Origin: Chelatococcus sambhunathii
GTDB taxonomy: Bacteria; Pseudomonadota; Alphaproteobacteria; Rhizobiales; Beijerinckiaceae
Assembly (NCBI RefSeq): GCF_001418005.1
Contig: NZ_LIOL01000007.1
Coordinates: 157,735-202,812 of the forward strand
DNA: 45,078 nt
Direction of reading: 5' to 3'
Shown here: positions 34,140 through 41,962 of the stretch, one piece after another
Position numbering within the stretch: the first letter of the stretch is position 1
Layout: each line of letters opens with the position of its first letter
Translations under genes and position numbers: made by a program
The notes under the pieces: generated by a model
What the model saw: the letters and a program-made list of their open reading frames with translations, nothing else
Told to the model about the DNA's origin: nothing
The model's database searches: none

Positions 34140-36587
34140 TCACTCCGCGGCTTCTGCAAAGCCGACGCTCGCCATCGGCTTGAACTCGTGCTTGTCCTTG
34201 CCGGAGACGCGCTCCGACCACGGGTCGACCTGGGCGAACTTCTGGGAGAAGACGAAACGGTCGAAATAGGCCTTGCGCCTGTCCTTGTCGTCGAGGATCT
34301 GGCGTCGGACCTCGTCGTAGCCGACGCGCTTGGCCCACTTGTAGATACGCTCGAGATAGCGCGCCTGCTCGCGGTACATCTGGGTGAGGGCCACGATGAC
34401 CTCGAGCGCCTCGTCCTCGGTGGCGACGAGGCCGAGCTTCTCGGTGCCCTTGATGTCGAGCCCTGCGGCGCCGGCGAAGTGGATCTCGAAGCCTGAGTCG
34501 ACGCAGATGACGCCGACGTCCTTGCAGGTTGCCTCGGCGCAATTCCTCGGGCAGCCGGAGACGGCCATCTTGACCTTGGCCGGCGTCCACGAGCCCCACA
34601 TGAACTTCTCGATGCGGATGCCGAGACCGGTCGAATCCTGCGTGCCGAAGCGGCACCAGTCGGAGCCGACGCAGGTCTTCACCGTCCTCAGGCCCTTGGC
34701 ATAGGCGTGGCCGGAGACGAAGCCGGCCTTGCCGAGCTCGGCCCAGACCGCCGGCAGGTCTTCCTTCCGCACTCCCAGCATGTCGATGCGCTGGCCGCCG
34801 GTGACCTTCACCGCCGGGATGTTGAACTTTTCCACCACATCGGCGATGGCCCTGAGCTCCGCGGCATTGGTCACGCCGCCCCACATGCGCGGCACGACCG
34901 AATAGGTGCCGTCCTTCTGGATGTTGGCGTGGACGCGCTCGTTGATGAAGCGCGACTGATAGTCGTCGGCATATTCATCCGGCCAGTCGCAGACGAGATA
35001 GTAGTTGAGCGCCGGCCGGCACTTGGCGCAGCCGCAGGAGGTCTTCCATTCGAGCTCCTGCATCACGGCGGGGATGGTCTTGAGCGCTTTCGCCTTGATG
35101 AGGCGGCGCACGTCGTCATGACCGAGATCGGTGCAGGTGCACATGGGCTGCACGGCGGCCGGATTGTAGCTGTCGCCGAGCGTCAGCTTCATCACCTGCT
35201 CGACGAGGCCGGTGCAGGAGCCGCAGGAGGCGGAGGCCTTGGTGTGGGCGCGGACGTCGTCGAGCGACGTCAGGCCCTTGCTGGTGATCGCCGAGACGAT
35301 CTTGCCCTTGCACACGCCGTTGCAGCCGCAGATCTCCGCATCATCCGGCAAGGCTGCAACGGCCGCCGTAGGGTCCAGCGGAGACCCTCCCTGGTAGGCC
35401 TGGCCGAAGATGAGCGTCTCGCGCATCTCGGCGATGTCCGTCCCCTTGCGCAGCATGTCGAAGAACCACGCCCCGTCGGACGTTTCACCATACATCACTG
35501 CGCCGATGATGCGGTTCTGCTTCAGGACGAGGCGCTTGTAGACGCCGGCCGAGGCGTCGCGCAGCACGATCTCCTCGCGGTCGTCGCCGTCCGCGAAGTC
35601 GCCGGCCGAATAGAGGTTGATGCCGGTGACCTTGAGCTGTGTCGCCGTCTCGACGGGGCGGAACGCGGCATCCTCCTTGACCAGCGTCTTGGCGACGACG
35701 CGGGCCATGTCATACAGCGGTGCGACGAGGCCGTAGCAGACGCCCTCATGCTCGACACATTCGCCGACAGCGAGGATGTCCGGGTCCGAGGTGACCATCT
35801 GGTCGCTGACAACGATGCCCCGCTCCACATGGAGGCCGGCATCGACGGCGATGCGCGTCTCGGGACGTATGCCGACGGCCATGACCACAATGTCGGCGGG
35901 GTAGACGGTTCCGTCCTCCAGAAGCACGGCCTCCACTTTCTCCTCACCAAGGATCGCCTTGGTCTGCGCCTTGACGTGGACCTTGATGCCGCGACCCTCC
36001 AGTTCCTTCTTCAGGAGATAGCCGGCGGCGGGGTCGAGCTGCCGCTCCATGAGATGGCCCATGAGGTGCAGCACCGTGACCTCCATGCCGCGCAGCCTGA
36101 GCGCCGCTGCAGCCTCAAGGCCGAGCAGGCCGCCGCCGATGACGACCGCCCTGGCGCCGGGCTTGCGCGCGGCCTCCACCATGGCGTTGACGTCGTCGAG
36201 GTCGCGGAAGGCCATGACGCCGGGCAGATCCTTGCCGGCCACGGGAATGATGAAGGGCGCCGAGCCGGTGGCGATGAGCAGCTTGTCGTAAGGCGTCTCG
36301 CCGCCCTTGGAGACGACGACCTTGCGCTTGCGGTCGATCTTCGTGACCGTCTCGCCGAAGCGGCAGGTGACGCCGTTCGCGGCATACCAGGCGGCGTCGT
36401 GAGTGACGATGTCGCCGTAGGTCTTCTCTCCCGCCAGAACGGGCGAGAGCATGATGCGGTTGTAGTTGCCGCGCGGCTCGGCGCCGAACAGCGTGACGTC
36501 GAAGGCTTCGGGAGCTGCTTCGAAGAGATGTTCCAGCGCACGGCCCGAGGCCATGCCGGCGCCGACGACGACGAGTTTCTGGGTCAT
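34140..36587 (-). CDS. nirB: Nitrite reductase large subunit NirB
   Basis: The 815-aa enzyme reduces nitrite to ammonium with NAD(P)H. It starts MTQKLVVVGAGMASGRALEH, the FAD-binding Rossmann motif, with a second NAD site at AVVIGGGLLGLEAAAALRLR. BFD-type [2Fe-2S] segments follow near CGCNGVCKGKIVSAI and CGSCTGLVEQVM. The sulfite/nitrite reductase C-terminal half has CVGSDWCRFGTQDSTG and SGCPRNCAEATCKDVG, binding siroheme and [4Fe-4S]. GGATTGACGGAC precedes the ATG at 36587; an in-frame ATG at 36608 overlaps the narK stop and is an alternative start. It is co-transcribed with narK, nirD, nasA and cysG. Confidence 0.96.
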   Translation of the reverse strand: MTQKLVVVGAGMASGRALEHLFEAAPEAFDVTLFGAEPRGNYNRIMLSPVLAGEKTYGDIVTHDAAWYAANGVTCRFGETVTKIDRKRKVVVSKGGETPYDKLLIATGSAPFIIPVAGKDLPGVMAFRDLDDVNAMVEAARKPGARAVVIGGGLLGLEAAAALRLRGMEVTVLHLMGHLMERQLDPAAGYLLKKELEGRGIKVHVKAQTKAILGEEKVEAVLLEDGTVYPADIVVMAVGIRPETRIAVDAGLHVERGIVVSDQMVTSDPDILAVGECVEHEGVCYGLVAPLYDMARVVAKTLVKEDAAFRPVETATQLKVTGINLYSAGDFADGDDREEIVLRDASAGVYKRLVLKQNRIIGAVMYGETSDGAWFFDMLRKGTDIAEMRETLIFGQAYQGGSPLDPTAAVAALPDDAEICGCNGVCKGKIVSAITSKGLTSLDDVRAHTKASASCGSCTGLVEQVMKLTLGDSYNPAAVQPMCTCTDLGHDDVRRLIKAKALKTIPAVMQELEWKTSCGCAKCRPALNYYLVCDWPDEYADDYQSRFINERVHANIQKDGTYSVVPRMWGGVTNAAELRAIADVVEKFNIPAVKVTGGQRIDMLGVRKEDLPAVWAELGKAGFVSGHAYAKGLRTVKTCVGSDWCRFGTQDSTGLGIRIEKFMWGSWTPAKVKMAVSGCPRNCAEATCKDVGVICVDSGFEIHFAGAAGLDIKGTEKLGLVATEDEALEVIVALTQMYREQARYLERIYKWAKRVGYDEVRRQILDDKDRRKAYFDRFVFSQKFAQVDPWSERVSGKDKHEFKPMASVGFAEAAE

Positions 36588-36604
36588 GTCCGTCAATCCG
36601 TTGT

Positions 36605-37897
36605 TCATTGGGCGGCGTAGCCGAGGCCGCCGGCGGCGCGGCGTTCCATGCGGCGGATGGCAACGTGCATCCACACGAAGGAGACGGCGACGATGGCGAA
36701 GAGCAGCATGAAGCAGCTCGACCACAGGCCGGTGAGATCATTGAGCGCGCCGAAGGCGATCGGCAGGACGAAGCCGCCGAGCCCGCCGATCATGCCGACG
36801 AGACCGCCGACCGCGCCGACGTTCTGCGGGTAGTAGACCGGGATGTGCTTGTAGACCGCCGCCTTGCCGAGGCTCATGACGAAGCCGAGGACGAAGGCGA
36901 CGGCGATGAAGAGCACGGGCCCGACCTCGACATGGAGCGCGACCGGCCCGTTGATGCCGCGCAGCACGTAGTCGCCCGTCGGCAGCGACAGGACGAGCGT
37001 GGCGAGCGCCGAGACGGCGAAGGTGCGGTACATGACGGCGCGGGCGCCGATGCGGTCGGACAGGGCGCCGCCATAGGCGCGGAAGATGCTGGCTGGGATC
37101 GAATAAGCGGCGCCGACGATGCCGGCCGTCTTGATGTCGAAGCCGTAGACGCCGATGAGGTAGCGCGGCAGCCACAGGGCGAGCGCGACGAAGGCGCCGA
37201 AGACGAAGAAGTAGTAGAGGGCGAAGCGCCACACCTGCACGTTCTTCAGCGGCGCGAACTCCGACCAGAAGCTCTTCGGGGCAGGGGCGAGGCCGGCGCG
37301 GCGCGCCTTGATGACGGGATCGTCCTCGGTGGTGAACCAGAAGACGAGTGCCATGACGACGAGCACCGCCGCCCAGATGAGCGCCACCGCCTGCCAGCCC
37401 CAGGCGATGAGGATGAGGGGCGCGACGAACTTGGTGACCGCGGCGCCGACATTGCCGACGCCGAAGATGCCGAGCGCCGTGCCCTGCCGCTCCGCCGGGT
37501 AGAAACGCGCCACATAGGCGACACCGACTGCGAAAGCTCCACTCGCGAGGCCGACGCCCAGTGCCGCGGCCAGCATCTGCGGATAGGTCTGGGCGAAGGC
37601 AAGGAGGACGGTGGCGATGGCCGCCGCCAGCATGGTGGCGGTGTAGACGAGGCGGCCGCCGTAGCGGTCCGTCCATACGCCGAGCGCCACGCGCACAAGC
37701 GAGCCGGTGAGGATGGGCGTGCCCACGAGCAGCCCGAACTGGGTTTCGGAGAGGCCGAGCTCGTCCTTGATGCGCACGGCGATGATGGAAAAGATCGTCC
37801 ACACCGCAAAGCAGATGGTGAAGGCGATGGTGGACATGGCGAGAGCCCGCGTCGCTTCGTCCTTGCCGGGCGCAGCTTGGTGGGGTGCGGTCATCAT
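36605..37897 (-). CDS. narK: MFS nitrate/nitrite transporter NarK/NasA family
   Basis: The 430-aa, twelve-helix transporter begins MMTAPHQAAPGKDEATRALA and has the nitrate/nitrite porter features: SETQFGLLVGTPILTGSLVR, RVALGVWTDRYGGR, and the nitrate signature GIFGVGNVGAAVTKFVAPLI with the paired GLVGMIGGLGGFVLPIAFGA in the second half. It should import nitrate or exchange it for nitrite. It is the first gene of the narK-nirB-nirD-nasA-cysG unit, preceded by a leader with a conditional terminator and a sigma-54 promoter. The second ATG at 37894 has better spacing from GGAG and may be the true start. Confidence 0.94.
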   Translation of the reverse strand: MMTAPHQAAPGKDEATRALAMSTIAFTICFAVWTIFSIIAVRIKDELGLSETQFGLLVGTPILTGSLVRVALGVWTDRYGGRLVYTATMLAAAIATVLLAFAQTYPQMLAAALGVGLASGAFAVGVAYVARFYPAERQGTALGIFGVGNVGAAVTKFVAPLILIAWGWQAVALIWAAVLVVMALVFWFTTEDDPVIKARRAGLAPAPKSFWSEFAPLKNVQVWRFALYYFFVFGAFVALALWLPRYLIGVYGFDIKTAGIVGAAYSIPASIFRAYGGALSDRIGARAVMYRTFAVSALATLVLSLPTGDYVLRGINGPVALHVEVGPVLFIAVAFVLGFVMSLGKAAVYKHIPVYYPQNVGAVGGLVGMIGGLGGFVLPIAFGALNDLTGLWSSCFMLLFAIVAVSFVWMHVAIRRMERRAAGGLGYAAQ

Positions 37898-37940
37898 CGG
37901 CTCCGTTGGCGGCTCGCGGCCGCGATGGGAAAAGCAAAAC

Positions 37941-37982
37941 AAAAAAGCCGCCGGCCGGGGCCGCACGCACCTCCTCCGGCGG
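37941..37982 (-). terminator. Conditional terminator in the narK leader
   Basis: On the minus strand CCGCCGG (37982-37976) pairs perfectly with CCGGCGG (37954-37948), followed by CTTTTTTG. It lies between the hexaloop hairpins and the narK start. Confidence 0.85.
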
Positions 37983-38040
37983 AAGCGCGGGTTCACCCGA
38001 TCGGCAGCTTTGCCTGCGGCGCCCGCCCTTGGACGCCCTA
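37941..38040 (-). promoter_or_regulatory. narK leader: NasT-type dual hexaloop antitermination RNA
   Basis: On the minus strand P1 is GGCGTCC-AAGGGC-GGGCGCC (38037 to 38018) and P2 is GGC-AAAGCT-GCC (38014 to 38003). Both loops are six nucleotides with A at position 1 and G at position 4, the known ANTAR-protein recognition pattern, with three bases between hairpins. A terminator follows at 37941-37982. The encoded ANTAR protein NasT (43198-43800) should bind P1-P2 and allow readthrough into narK when nitrate is present. Confidence 0.85.
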
Positions 38041-38070
38041 TGTCGGCCGTTACGGCCTTCGCCCTCTTTC

Positions 38071-38088
38071 TTGCACGAGGCGTGCCAA
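38071..38088 (-). promoter_or_regulatory. Sigma-54 promoter of the narK-nirBD-nasA-cysG unit
   Basis: TTGGCACGCCTCGTGCA on the minus strand fits YTGGCACGN4TTGCW with one change, with exactly 10 nt between GG (-24) and GC (-12). Transcription should begin near 38061, about 24 nt before P1. Confidence 0.8.
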
Positions 38089-38207
38089 CTCAACGGAAGG
38101 AGGCGAATTTTTAGTTGTTACAATGCGTTGGAGCGCCTTGCCGGCGCTTTGGCAGCCTCTGCCCTGCCCTGCCGAATTGCTGAGCGGCGCAGCAATCCGC
38201 CCATTTC

Positions 38208-38222
38208 TTGTGCAGCGCACAA
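38208..38222. promoter_or_regulatory. Conserved 15-bp palindrome upstream of narK promoter
   Basis: TTGTGCAGCGCACAA is an inverted repeat (TTGTGC/GCACAA) lying 122 bp upstream of the -24 GG. The same 15 bases occur at the same distance from the nrtA promoter. It is a candidate activator site for the sigma-54 promoter. Confidence 0.6.
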
Positions 38223-38268
38223 CGCGTCCGGCCCGGCGCGTGCCTTGCTACAAGGAGCGCGATTACTT

Positions 38269-38304
38269 CCCTCCCCCTCGCGGGGAGGGGTTGGGGGTGG
38301 GGGG
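38269..38304. repeat. Dispersed C-rich/G-rich palindrome, copy 3
   Basis: CCCTCCCCCTCGCGGGGAGG followed by GGTTGGGGGTGGGGGG; the CCTCCCC/GGGGAGG arms form a stable stem. It lies about 100 bp after the nrtD stop and may terminate the nrtABD transcript. Related elements are at 10301 and 29553. Confidence 0.55.
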
Positions 38305-38395
38305 CAGGACGCAAGGACACGGCCTCCTGCATGCTGACCACCCAAACCCCTACCCTCCCTTGCAGAAGGCGGAGATTGGAGACGTCCCGCTGCTC

Positions 38396-39193
38396 CTACG
38401 CCGCCGCCTCCACGAAGCGATGGCGCTCGTAGAGGAACTTCAGCACCGCTTCGCGGCAGCGCAGGTAGGTGCGGTCGGAGGCGAGCGCCAGCCGCTCGCG
38501 CGGGCGCGGCAGCGGCACGGTGAGCACCTCGCCGATGGTGGCGGCCGGCCCGTTGGTCATCATCACGATGCGATCGGAGAGCAGCACGGCCTCGTCAACA
38601 TCGTGCGTGATCATGATCATCGTGTTGCCGAGCCGGGCGTGGATCTCCATCATCTGGTCCTGCAGATGGGCGCGGGTCAGCGCGTCGAGCGCGCCGAAGG
38701 GCTCGTCGAGCAGCAGGATCTTCGGCTCCATGGCGAGCGCCCGGGCGATGCCCACGCGCTGCTTCATGCCGCCGGAGATCTCGCCCGGCCGCTTGTCGGC
38801 CGCATGGGCCATCTGCACGAGGTCGAGGTTCTCCATGATCCACGCGTGCCGCTCGGCCTTGCTCTTCCGGCCGCGGAAGACCTTCGTGACGGCGAGCGCC
38901 ACGTTGTCGTAGACGCTGAGCCACGGCAGCAGCGAGTGGTTCTGGAAGACGACGGCGCGGTCCGGCCCCGGCGCGTTGACCTCCCTGTTCTCCAGAAGCA
39001 CGGCGCCGGAGGAGACCGGCGTCAGGCCGGCGACGAGGTTGAGCAGGGTCGACTTGCCGCAGCCGGAATGGCCGATGATGGAGACGAACTCGCCTTCGTC
39101 GATGGTGAGGCGGATGTCGCGCAGGACCTCGCTCACCTTGCCGCCGCGCGAGAAGCTCTTGCCGATGTAGTCGAGCTTGAGATAGCCGCTCAT
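38396..39193 (-). CDS. nrtD: Nitrate ABC transporter ATP-binding protein
   Basis: The 265-aa ATPase has Walker A GHSGCGKST, the Q-loop VVFQNHSLLPWLSVYDNVAL, the signature ISGGMKQRVGIARA, Walker B ILLLDEPFGALD and the switch THDVDEAVLL. It belongs to the NrtCD/SsuB/TauB group and is assigned to nitrate by its neighbours nrtA and nrtB and by the NasT leader of the operon. Unlike cyanobacterial NrtC it has no fused binding-protein domain. GGGAGAAG precedes the ATG at 39193. It ends the nrtABD unit; the narK leader lies downstream. Confidence 0.94.
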   Translation of the reverse strand: MSGYLKLDYIGKSFSRGGKVSEVLRDIRLTIDEGEFVSIIGHSGCGKSTLLNLVAGLTPVSSGAVLLENREVNAPGPDRAVVFQNHSLLPWLSVYDNVALAVTKVFRGRKSKAERHAWIMENLDLVQMAHAADKRPGEISGGMKQRVGIARALAMEPKILLLDEPFGALDALTRAHLQDQMMEIHARLGNTMIMITHDVDEAVLLSDRIVMMTNGPAATIGEVLTVPLPRPRERLALASDRTYLRCREAVLKFLYERHRFVEAAA

Positions 39194-39205
39194 GGGTCTT
39201 CTCCC

Positions 39206-40102
39206 TCAGCTGGCCGCGGGGCCGCGGGTGACGATGACGCCGACGAAACCGACCAGCCGGTCGAGCAGGAAGCCGACGAGGCCGATGTAGACGAGCGCCA
39301 CGATGATGTCGGTGAGGCGCGAGGAATTCCATGCATCCCAGATGAAGAAGCCGATGCCGACGCCGCCGGTCAGCATCTCGGCCGCGACGATGGCGAGCCA
39401 AGAGAGGCCGACGCCGATCCGGAGCCCCGAGAAGATGTAGGGCGCGGCCGCCGGCACCATGATCTTGAAGAAGAACTCCACCTGGTTGAGGCGCAGCACG
39501 CGAGCGACGTTGCGATAGTCCTCGGGGATGTTGCGCACGCCGGCGGCGGTGTTGATGATCACCGGCCAGATGGCCGTGATGAAGATGACGAAGATCGCCG
39601 ATGGCCGCGAATCCATGAAAGCGGCGAGCGAGATCGGCAGCCAAGCAAGCGGCGGCACCGTGCGCAGTACCTGGAAGATCGGATCGAGCCCGCGCATCAT
39701 CCACACCGACTGTCCGACGAGCGCGCCGAGCAGCACGCCCGCCACCGCGGCGAGGCCGAAGCCGATGGCGACCCGCTCCAGCGAGACGATGACGCGCCAG
39801 CCGAGGCCGATGTCCTGCGTGCCGTTGACGAAGAACGGGTCCAGGATCAGGTCGCTGCTCTCGTTCCAGATCTCGCTCGGCGGCGGCAGCGACGACCCGG
39901 GGCCCGAGAAGGCCACCTGCCACACGGCAAGGAGAACGAGGAGGACGACGAGGGGCGGTACGATGGATTGTGCGAGCCGCGTGGCAAGAGCGATGATATC
40001 GAACCTGCGGGGCACGGCGGGCGGAAGCGTCACCACCGTCGCCTTCTGGCGCTCGGCGGGAAATGCGGCGATCGCATCGCCCTTGATGGACGGCAATGTC
40101 AT
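39206..40102 (-). CDS. nrtB: Nitrate ABC transporter permease NrtB
   Basis: The 298-aa permease has a cytoplasmic N-terminus (MTLPSIKGDAIAAFPAERQK), then about six membrane segments. It shows the NrtB/SsuC-type features RVAIGFGLAAVAGVLLGALV, RTVPPLAWLPISLAAFMDSR and the loop NIPEDYRNVARVLRLNQVEF for ATPase contact, then GVGLSWLAIVAAEMLTGGVG. The start at 40102 is preceded by GAGG; the longer frame runs back into nrtA. It lies 53 bp after nrtA and 12 bp before nrtD. Confidence 0.94.
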   Translation of the reverse strand: MTLPSIKGDAIAAFPAERQKATVVTLPPAVPRRFDIIALATRLAQSIVPPLVVLLVLLAVWQVAFSGPGSSLPPPSEIWNESSDLILDPFFVNGTQDIGLGWRVIVSLERVAIGFGLAAVAGVLLGALVGQSVWMMRGLDPIFQVLRTVPPLAWLPISLAAFMDSRPSAIFVIFITAIWPVIINTAAGVRNIPEDYRNVARVLRLNQVEFFFKIMVPAAAPYIFSGLRIGVGLSWLAIVAAEMLTGGVGIGFFIWDAWNSSRLTDIIVALVYIGLVGFLLDRLVGFVGVIVTRGPAAS

Positions 40103-40155
40103 GGGGCTTGCCCTCGTTTTGGCGGAAGGGGCCGGCGCGGGCCGCCGGCCGGCTT

Positions 40156-41466
40156 TCACGAGACGGCCTTGATGGCGAGGCTGTCGAGATAGGCGGAGGG
40201 GTTCTCGGGATCGAAGGTCTTGCCGTCGAAGAACTTTTCCACGCCGCGACTGTCGCCGGCCGGCAGGTCGGCGAGGCCGAGGCCCTTGGCGGCCGCGAGC
40301 CACAGGTCCGAGCGATTGGTGGCGTCGACCATGGCCTTGACGTCGACCGACGCGGGGAACTTGCCCCAGCGGATGTTCTCGATCATGAACCAGGTGTCGA
40401 GGCTCTTCCAGGGATAGGACGTCTCGCCCTTCTCGCCCCAGAACTTCATGCGCAGGTCGGACCCGGCGACGGTGCGGCCGTTGCCGTAGTTGATGTCCCC
40501 CCTGATGCGGCCAACGATGTCCTTGACGGGCACGTTGTACCATTGCCGACGGCCGATGATCTCGGCCATCTCCTGCTTGTTCTCCTGTTTCTCGCACCAC
40601 TGCTGGGCTTCCATCACCGCCATCAGGATGGCAAGGGTCGCCTTGGGATGCTTGTCCACCCAGTCGGCGCGCATGCCGAGCACCTTTTCGGGGTGCCGGA
40701 ACCAGATCTCGCCCGTGGTCGCCGCGGTGAAGCCGATCTTCTGGTTGACGAGCTGCTCGTTCCACGGCTCGCCGACGCAGAAACAGTCCATGTTGCCCAC
40801 CTTCATGTTGGCCACCATCTGCGGCGGCGGCACGACGATGAGGTTGAGGTCCTTGTCCGGGTCGATGCCGCCGGCGGCGAGCCAGTAGCGGATCCACAGG
40901 TCGTGCGTGCCGCCGGGGAAGGTCATGGCGGCCGTCACGTCCTTGCCGGACGCCTTCTTCCTGGCGAAAGCCTCCTTCAAGGCGCCGGAATCGAGCTTCA
41001 CGCCCGTCTCGGCATATTCCTGCGCGACGGAGATGCCCTGACAGTCCTCGTTGAGGTTGAGGAGCGTGTACATCGGCAGCTTCTGGCCGTTCTGCATCAC
41101 GGCGCCGGAGGAATAGAGGTGGACCTTCGGCCTCAGGATGTGGCCGCCGTCGATGCCGCCTGCGCCGCCGCCGAGCGCCATGTTGTCGCGCGTCGCGCCC
41201 CAGGAGGCCTGTTTCTCGATGGCGACGTCCGGCACCTCGTATTTGGCGAAGAGGCCCTTCTCCTTGGCGATGATGAGCGGGGCGGAATCGGTGAGCGCAA
41301 TGTAGCCGAGGCGCGCGCCGGTGACCTCGGGACCCGAGCCGGCGGCATGGGCGCCGGCCGGCAGCAGCGCCTTGGCGGCGAGGAAGGTCGCGGTGGCGCC
41401 AGCCCCCTTCAGGAAGGCGCGGCGCCCGGGAGCCATGGAAAGGGTGGTCGTCTGCGTCCGTTTCAT
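40156..41466 (-). CDS. nrtA: Nitrate ABC transporter substrate-binding protein NrtA
   Basis: The 436-aa periplasmic protein starts MKRTQTTTLSMAPGRRAFLK with a Tat-type signal (GRRAFLKGAG). The mature protein is of the NrtA/CmpA family: VTGARLGYIALTDSAPLIIA, KQASWGATRDNMALGGGAGG-IDGGHIL, CFCVGEPWNEQLVNQKIGFT, and TSYPWKSLDTWFMIENIRWG. These residues form the nitrate/nitrite pocket in the family. GAGGGGG precedes the ATG at 41466. It heads nrtABD behind its own hexaloop leader and sigma-54 promoter. NasS, encoded upstream, is a cytoplasmic relative. Confidence 0.96.
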   Translation of the reverse strand: MKRTQTTTLSMAPGRRAFLKGAGATATFLAAKALLPAGAHAAGSGPEVTGARLGYIALTDSAPLIIAKEKGLFAKYEVPDVAIEKQASWGATRDNMALGGGAGGIDGGHILRPKVHLYSSGAVMQNGQKLPMYTLLNLNEDCQGISVAQEYAETGVKLDSGALKEAFARKKASGKDVTAAMTFPGGTHDLWIRYWLAAGGIDPDKDLNLIVVPPPQMVANMKVGNMDCFCVGEPWNEQLVNQKIGFTAATTGEIWFRHPEKVLGMRADWVDKHPKATLAILMAVMEAQQWCEKQENKQEMAEIIGRRQWYNVPVKDIVGRIRGDINYGNGRTVAGSDLRMKFWGEKGETSYPWKSLDTWFMIENIRWGKFPASVDVKAMVDATNRSDLWLAAAKGLGLADLPAGDSRGVEKFFDGKTFDPENPSAYLDSLAIKAVS

Positions 41467-41516
41467 GTCGTCCCCCTCTGGAGCAGGCGGCATCCGCGAT
41501 CGGTGTGCTGTGCAAC

Positions 41517-41555
41517 AAAAAAGCCGCCGGCCAGGAACAGGCGCCCTCCTCCCGG
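41517..41555 (-). terminator. Conditional terminator in the nrtA leader
   Basis: On the minus strand TCCGG-GAGGAG pairs imperfectly with TTCCTGG-CCGG, followed by CGGCTTTTTTG. The 3' half (GGCCGGCGGCTTTTTTG) is identical to the narK leader terminator, while the 5' arm differs. Confidence 0.7.
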
Positions 41556-41612
41556 ACGCGCGCTTTCCCTGATCGGCAGCCTTGCCAGCAGCGCCCGACG
41601 CTGGACGCCCTA
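41517..41612 (-). promoter_or_regulatory. nrtA leader: NasT-type dual hexaloop antitermination RNA
   Basis: On the minus strand P1 is GGCGTCC-AGCGTC-GGGCGCT (41609 to 41590) and P2 is GGC-AAGGCT-GCC (41586 to 41575). Both hexaloops have A1 and G4, and the stems differ from the narK copy in a way that keeps pairing (final C changed to U opposite G). Three bases separate them, then the terminator follows. It should be the second NasT target. Confidence 0.85.
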
Positions 41613-41642
41613 TGTGGGCCCTATGGCCTCACGGAAAGGCAA

Positions 41643-41660
41643 CGCAGGAAGCGTGCCAAG
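41643..41660 (-). promoter_or_regulatory. Sigma-54 promoter of the nrtABD unit
   Basis: CTTGGCACGCTTCCTGCG on the minus strand fits the -24/-12 consensus with GG and GC separated by 10 nt. Transcription should start near 41632, about 23 nt before P1. Confidence 0.78.
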
Positions 41661-41778
41661 TTCCCAATGCGCCAGAATTACGTTGTTTCACAATAGATTA
41701 TGTCTCGGAAGCGCGAACAGAGACCTGTGGACAAGCGACCAAGGCTTGATCAGATCGCGGCAGCATACCGCACCTTTA

Positions 41779-41793
41779 TTGTGCAGCGCACAA
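41779..41793. promoter_or_regulatory. Conserved 15-bp palindrome upstream of nrtA promoter
   Basis: TTGTGCAGCGCACAA, identical to 38208-38222 and again exactly 122 bp from the -24 GG. It is a candidate enhancer-type activator site. Confidence 0.6.
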
Positions 41794-41836
41794 GGATGCT
41801 GAAAATGCAGTCAGCTTGCCTTCCGACGCATGCAAT

Positions 41837-41928
41837 CCGTCATGGCCGGGCTCGTCCCGGCCATCCACGCCTTTGATCTTGCTCACCGTGCAAGGCGTGG
41901 ATGCCCGAGACAAGCGCGGGCATGACGG
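41837..41928. repeat. Long intergenic palindrome of Hyphomicrobiales type
   Basis: A ~92-bp imperfect inverted repeat with CCGTCATG/CATGACGG outer arms and CATCCACGCC/GGCGTGGATG inner arms. The interior CCGGGCTCGTCCCGGCCATC is the well-known rhizobial intergenic palindrome form. It lies 35 bp after the nasS stop and may terminate nasTS. Confidence 0.8.
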
Positions 41929-41962
41929 TCGCGATCAGGGCAACTGGTATCATAGCCGCCCC

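Noticed and set aside
38208-38222. Naming the palindrome an NtrC site outright
   Set aside because: The arms are GTGC...GCAC, not the usual GCAC...GTGC; only position and conservation support an activator, so I left the protein open.
36608-40192. Very long plus-strand frame opposite narK, nrtD and nrtB
   Set aside because: It is Arg/Asp/His-rich, shows no domain and is antisense to three well-recognised genes; third-position GC bias explains its length.
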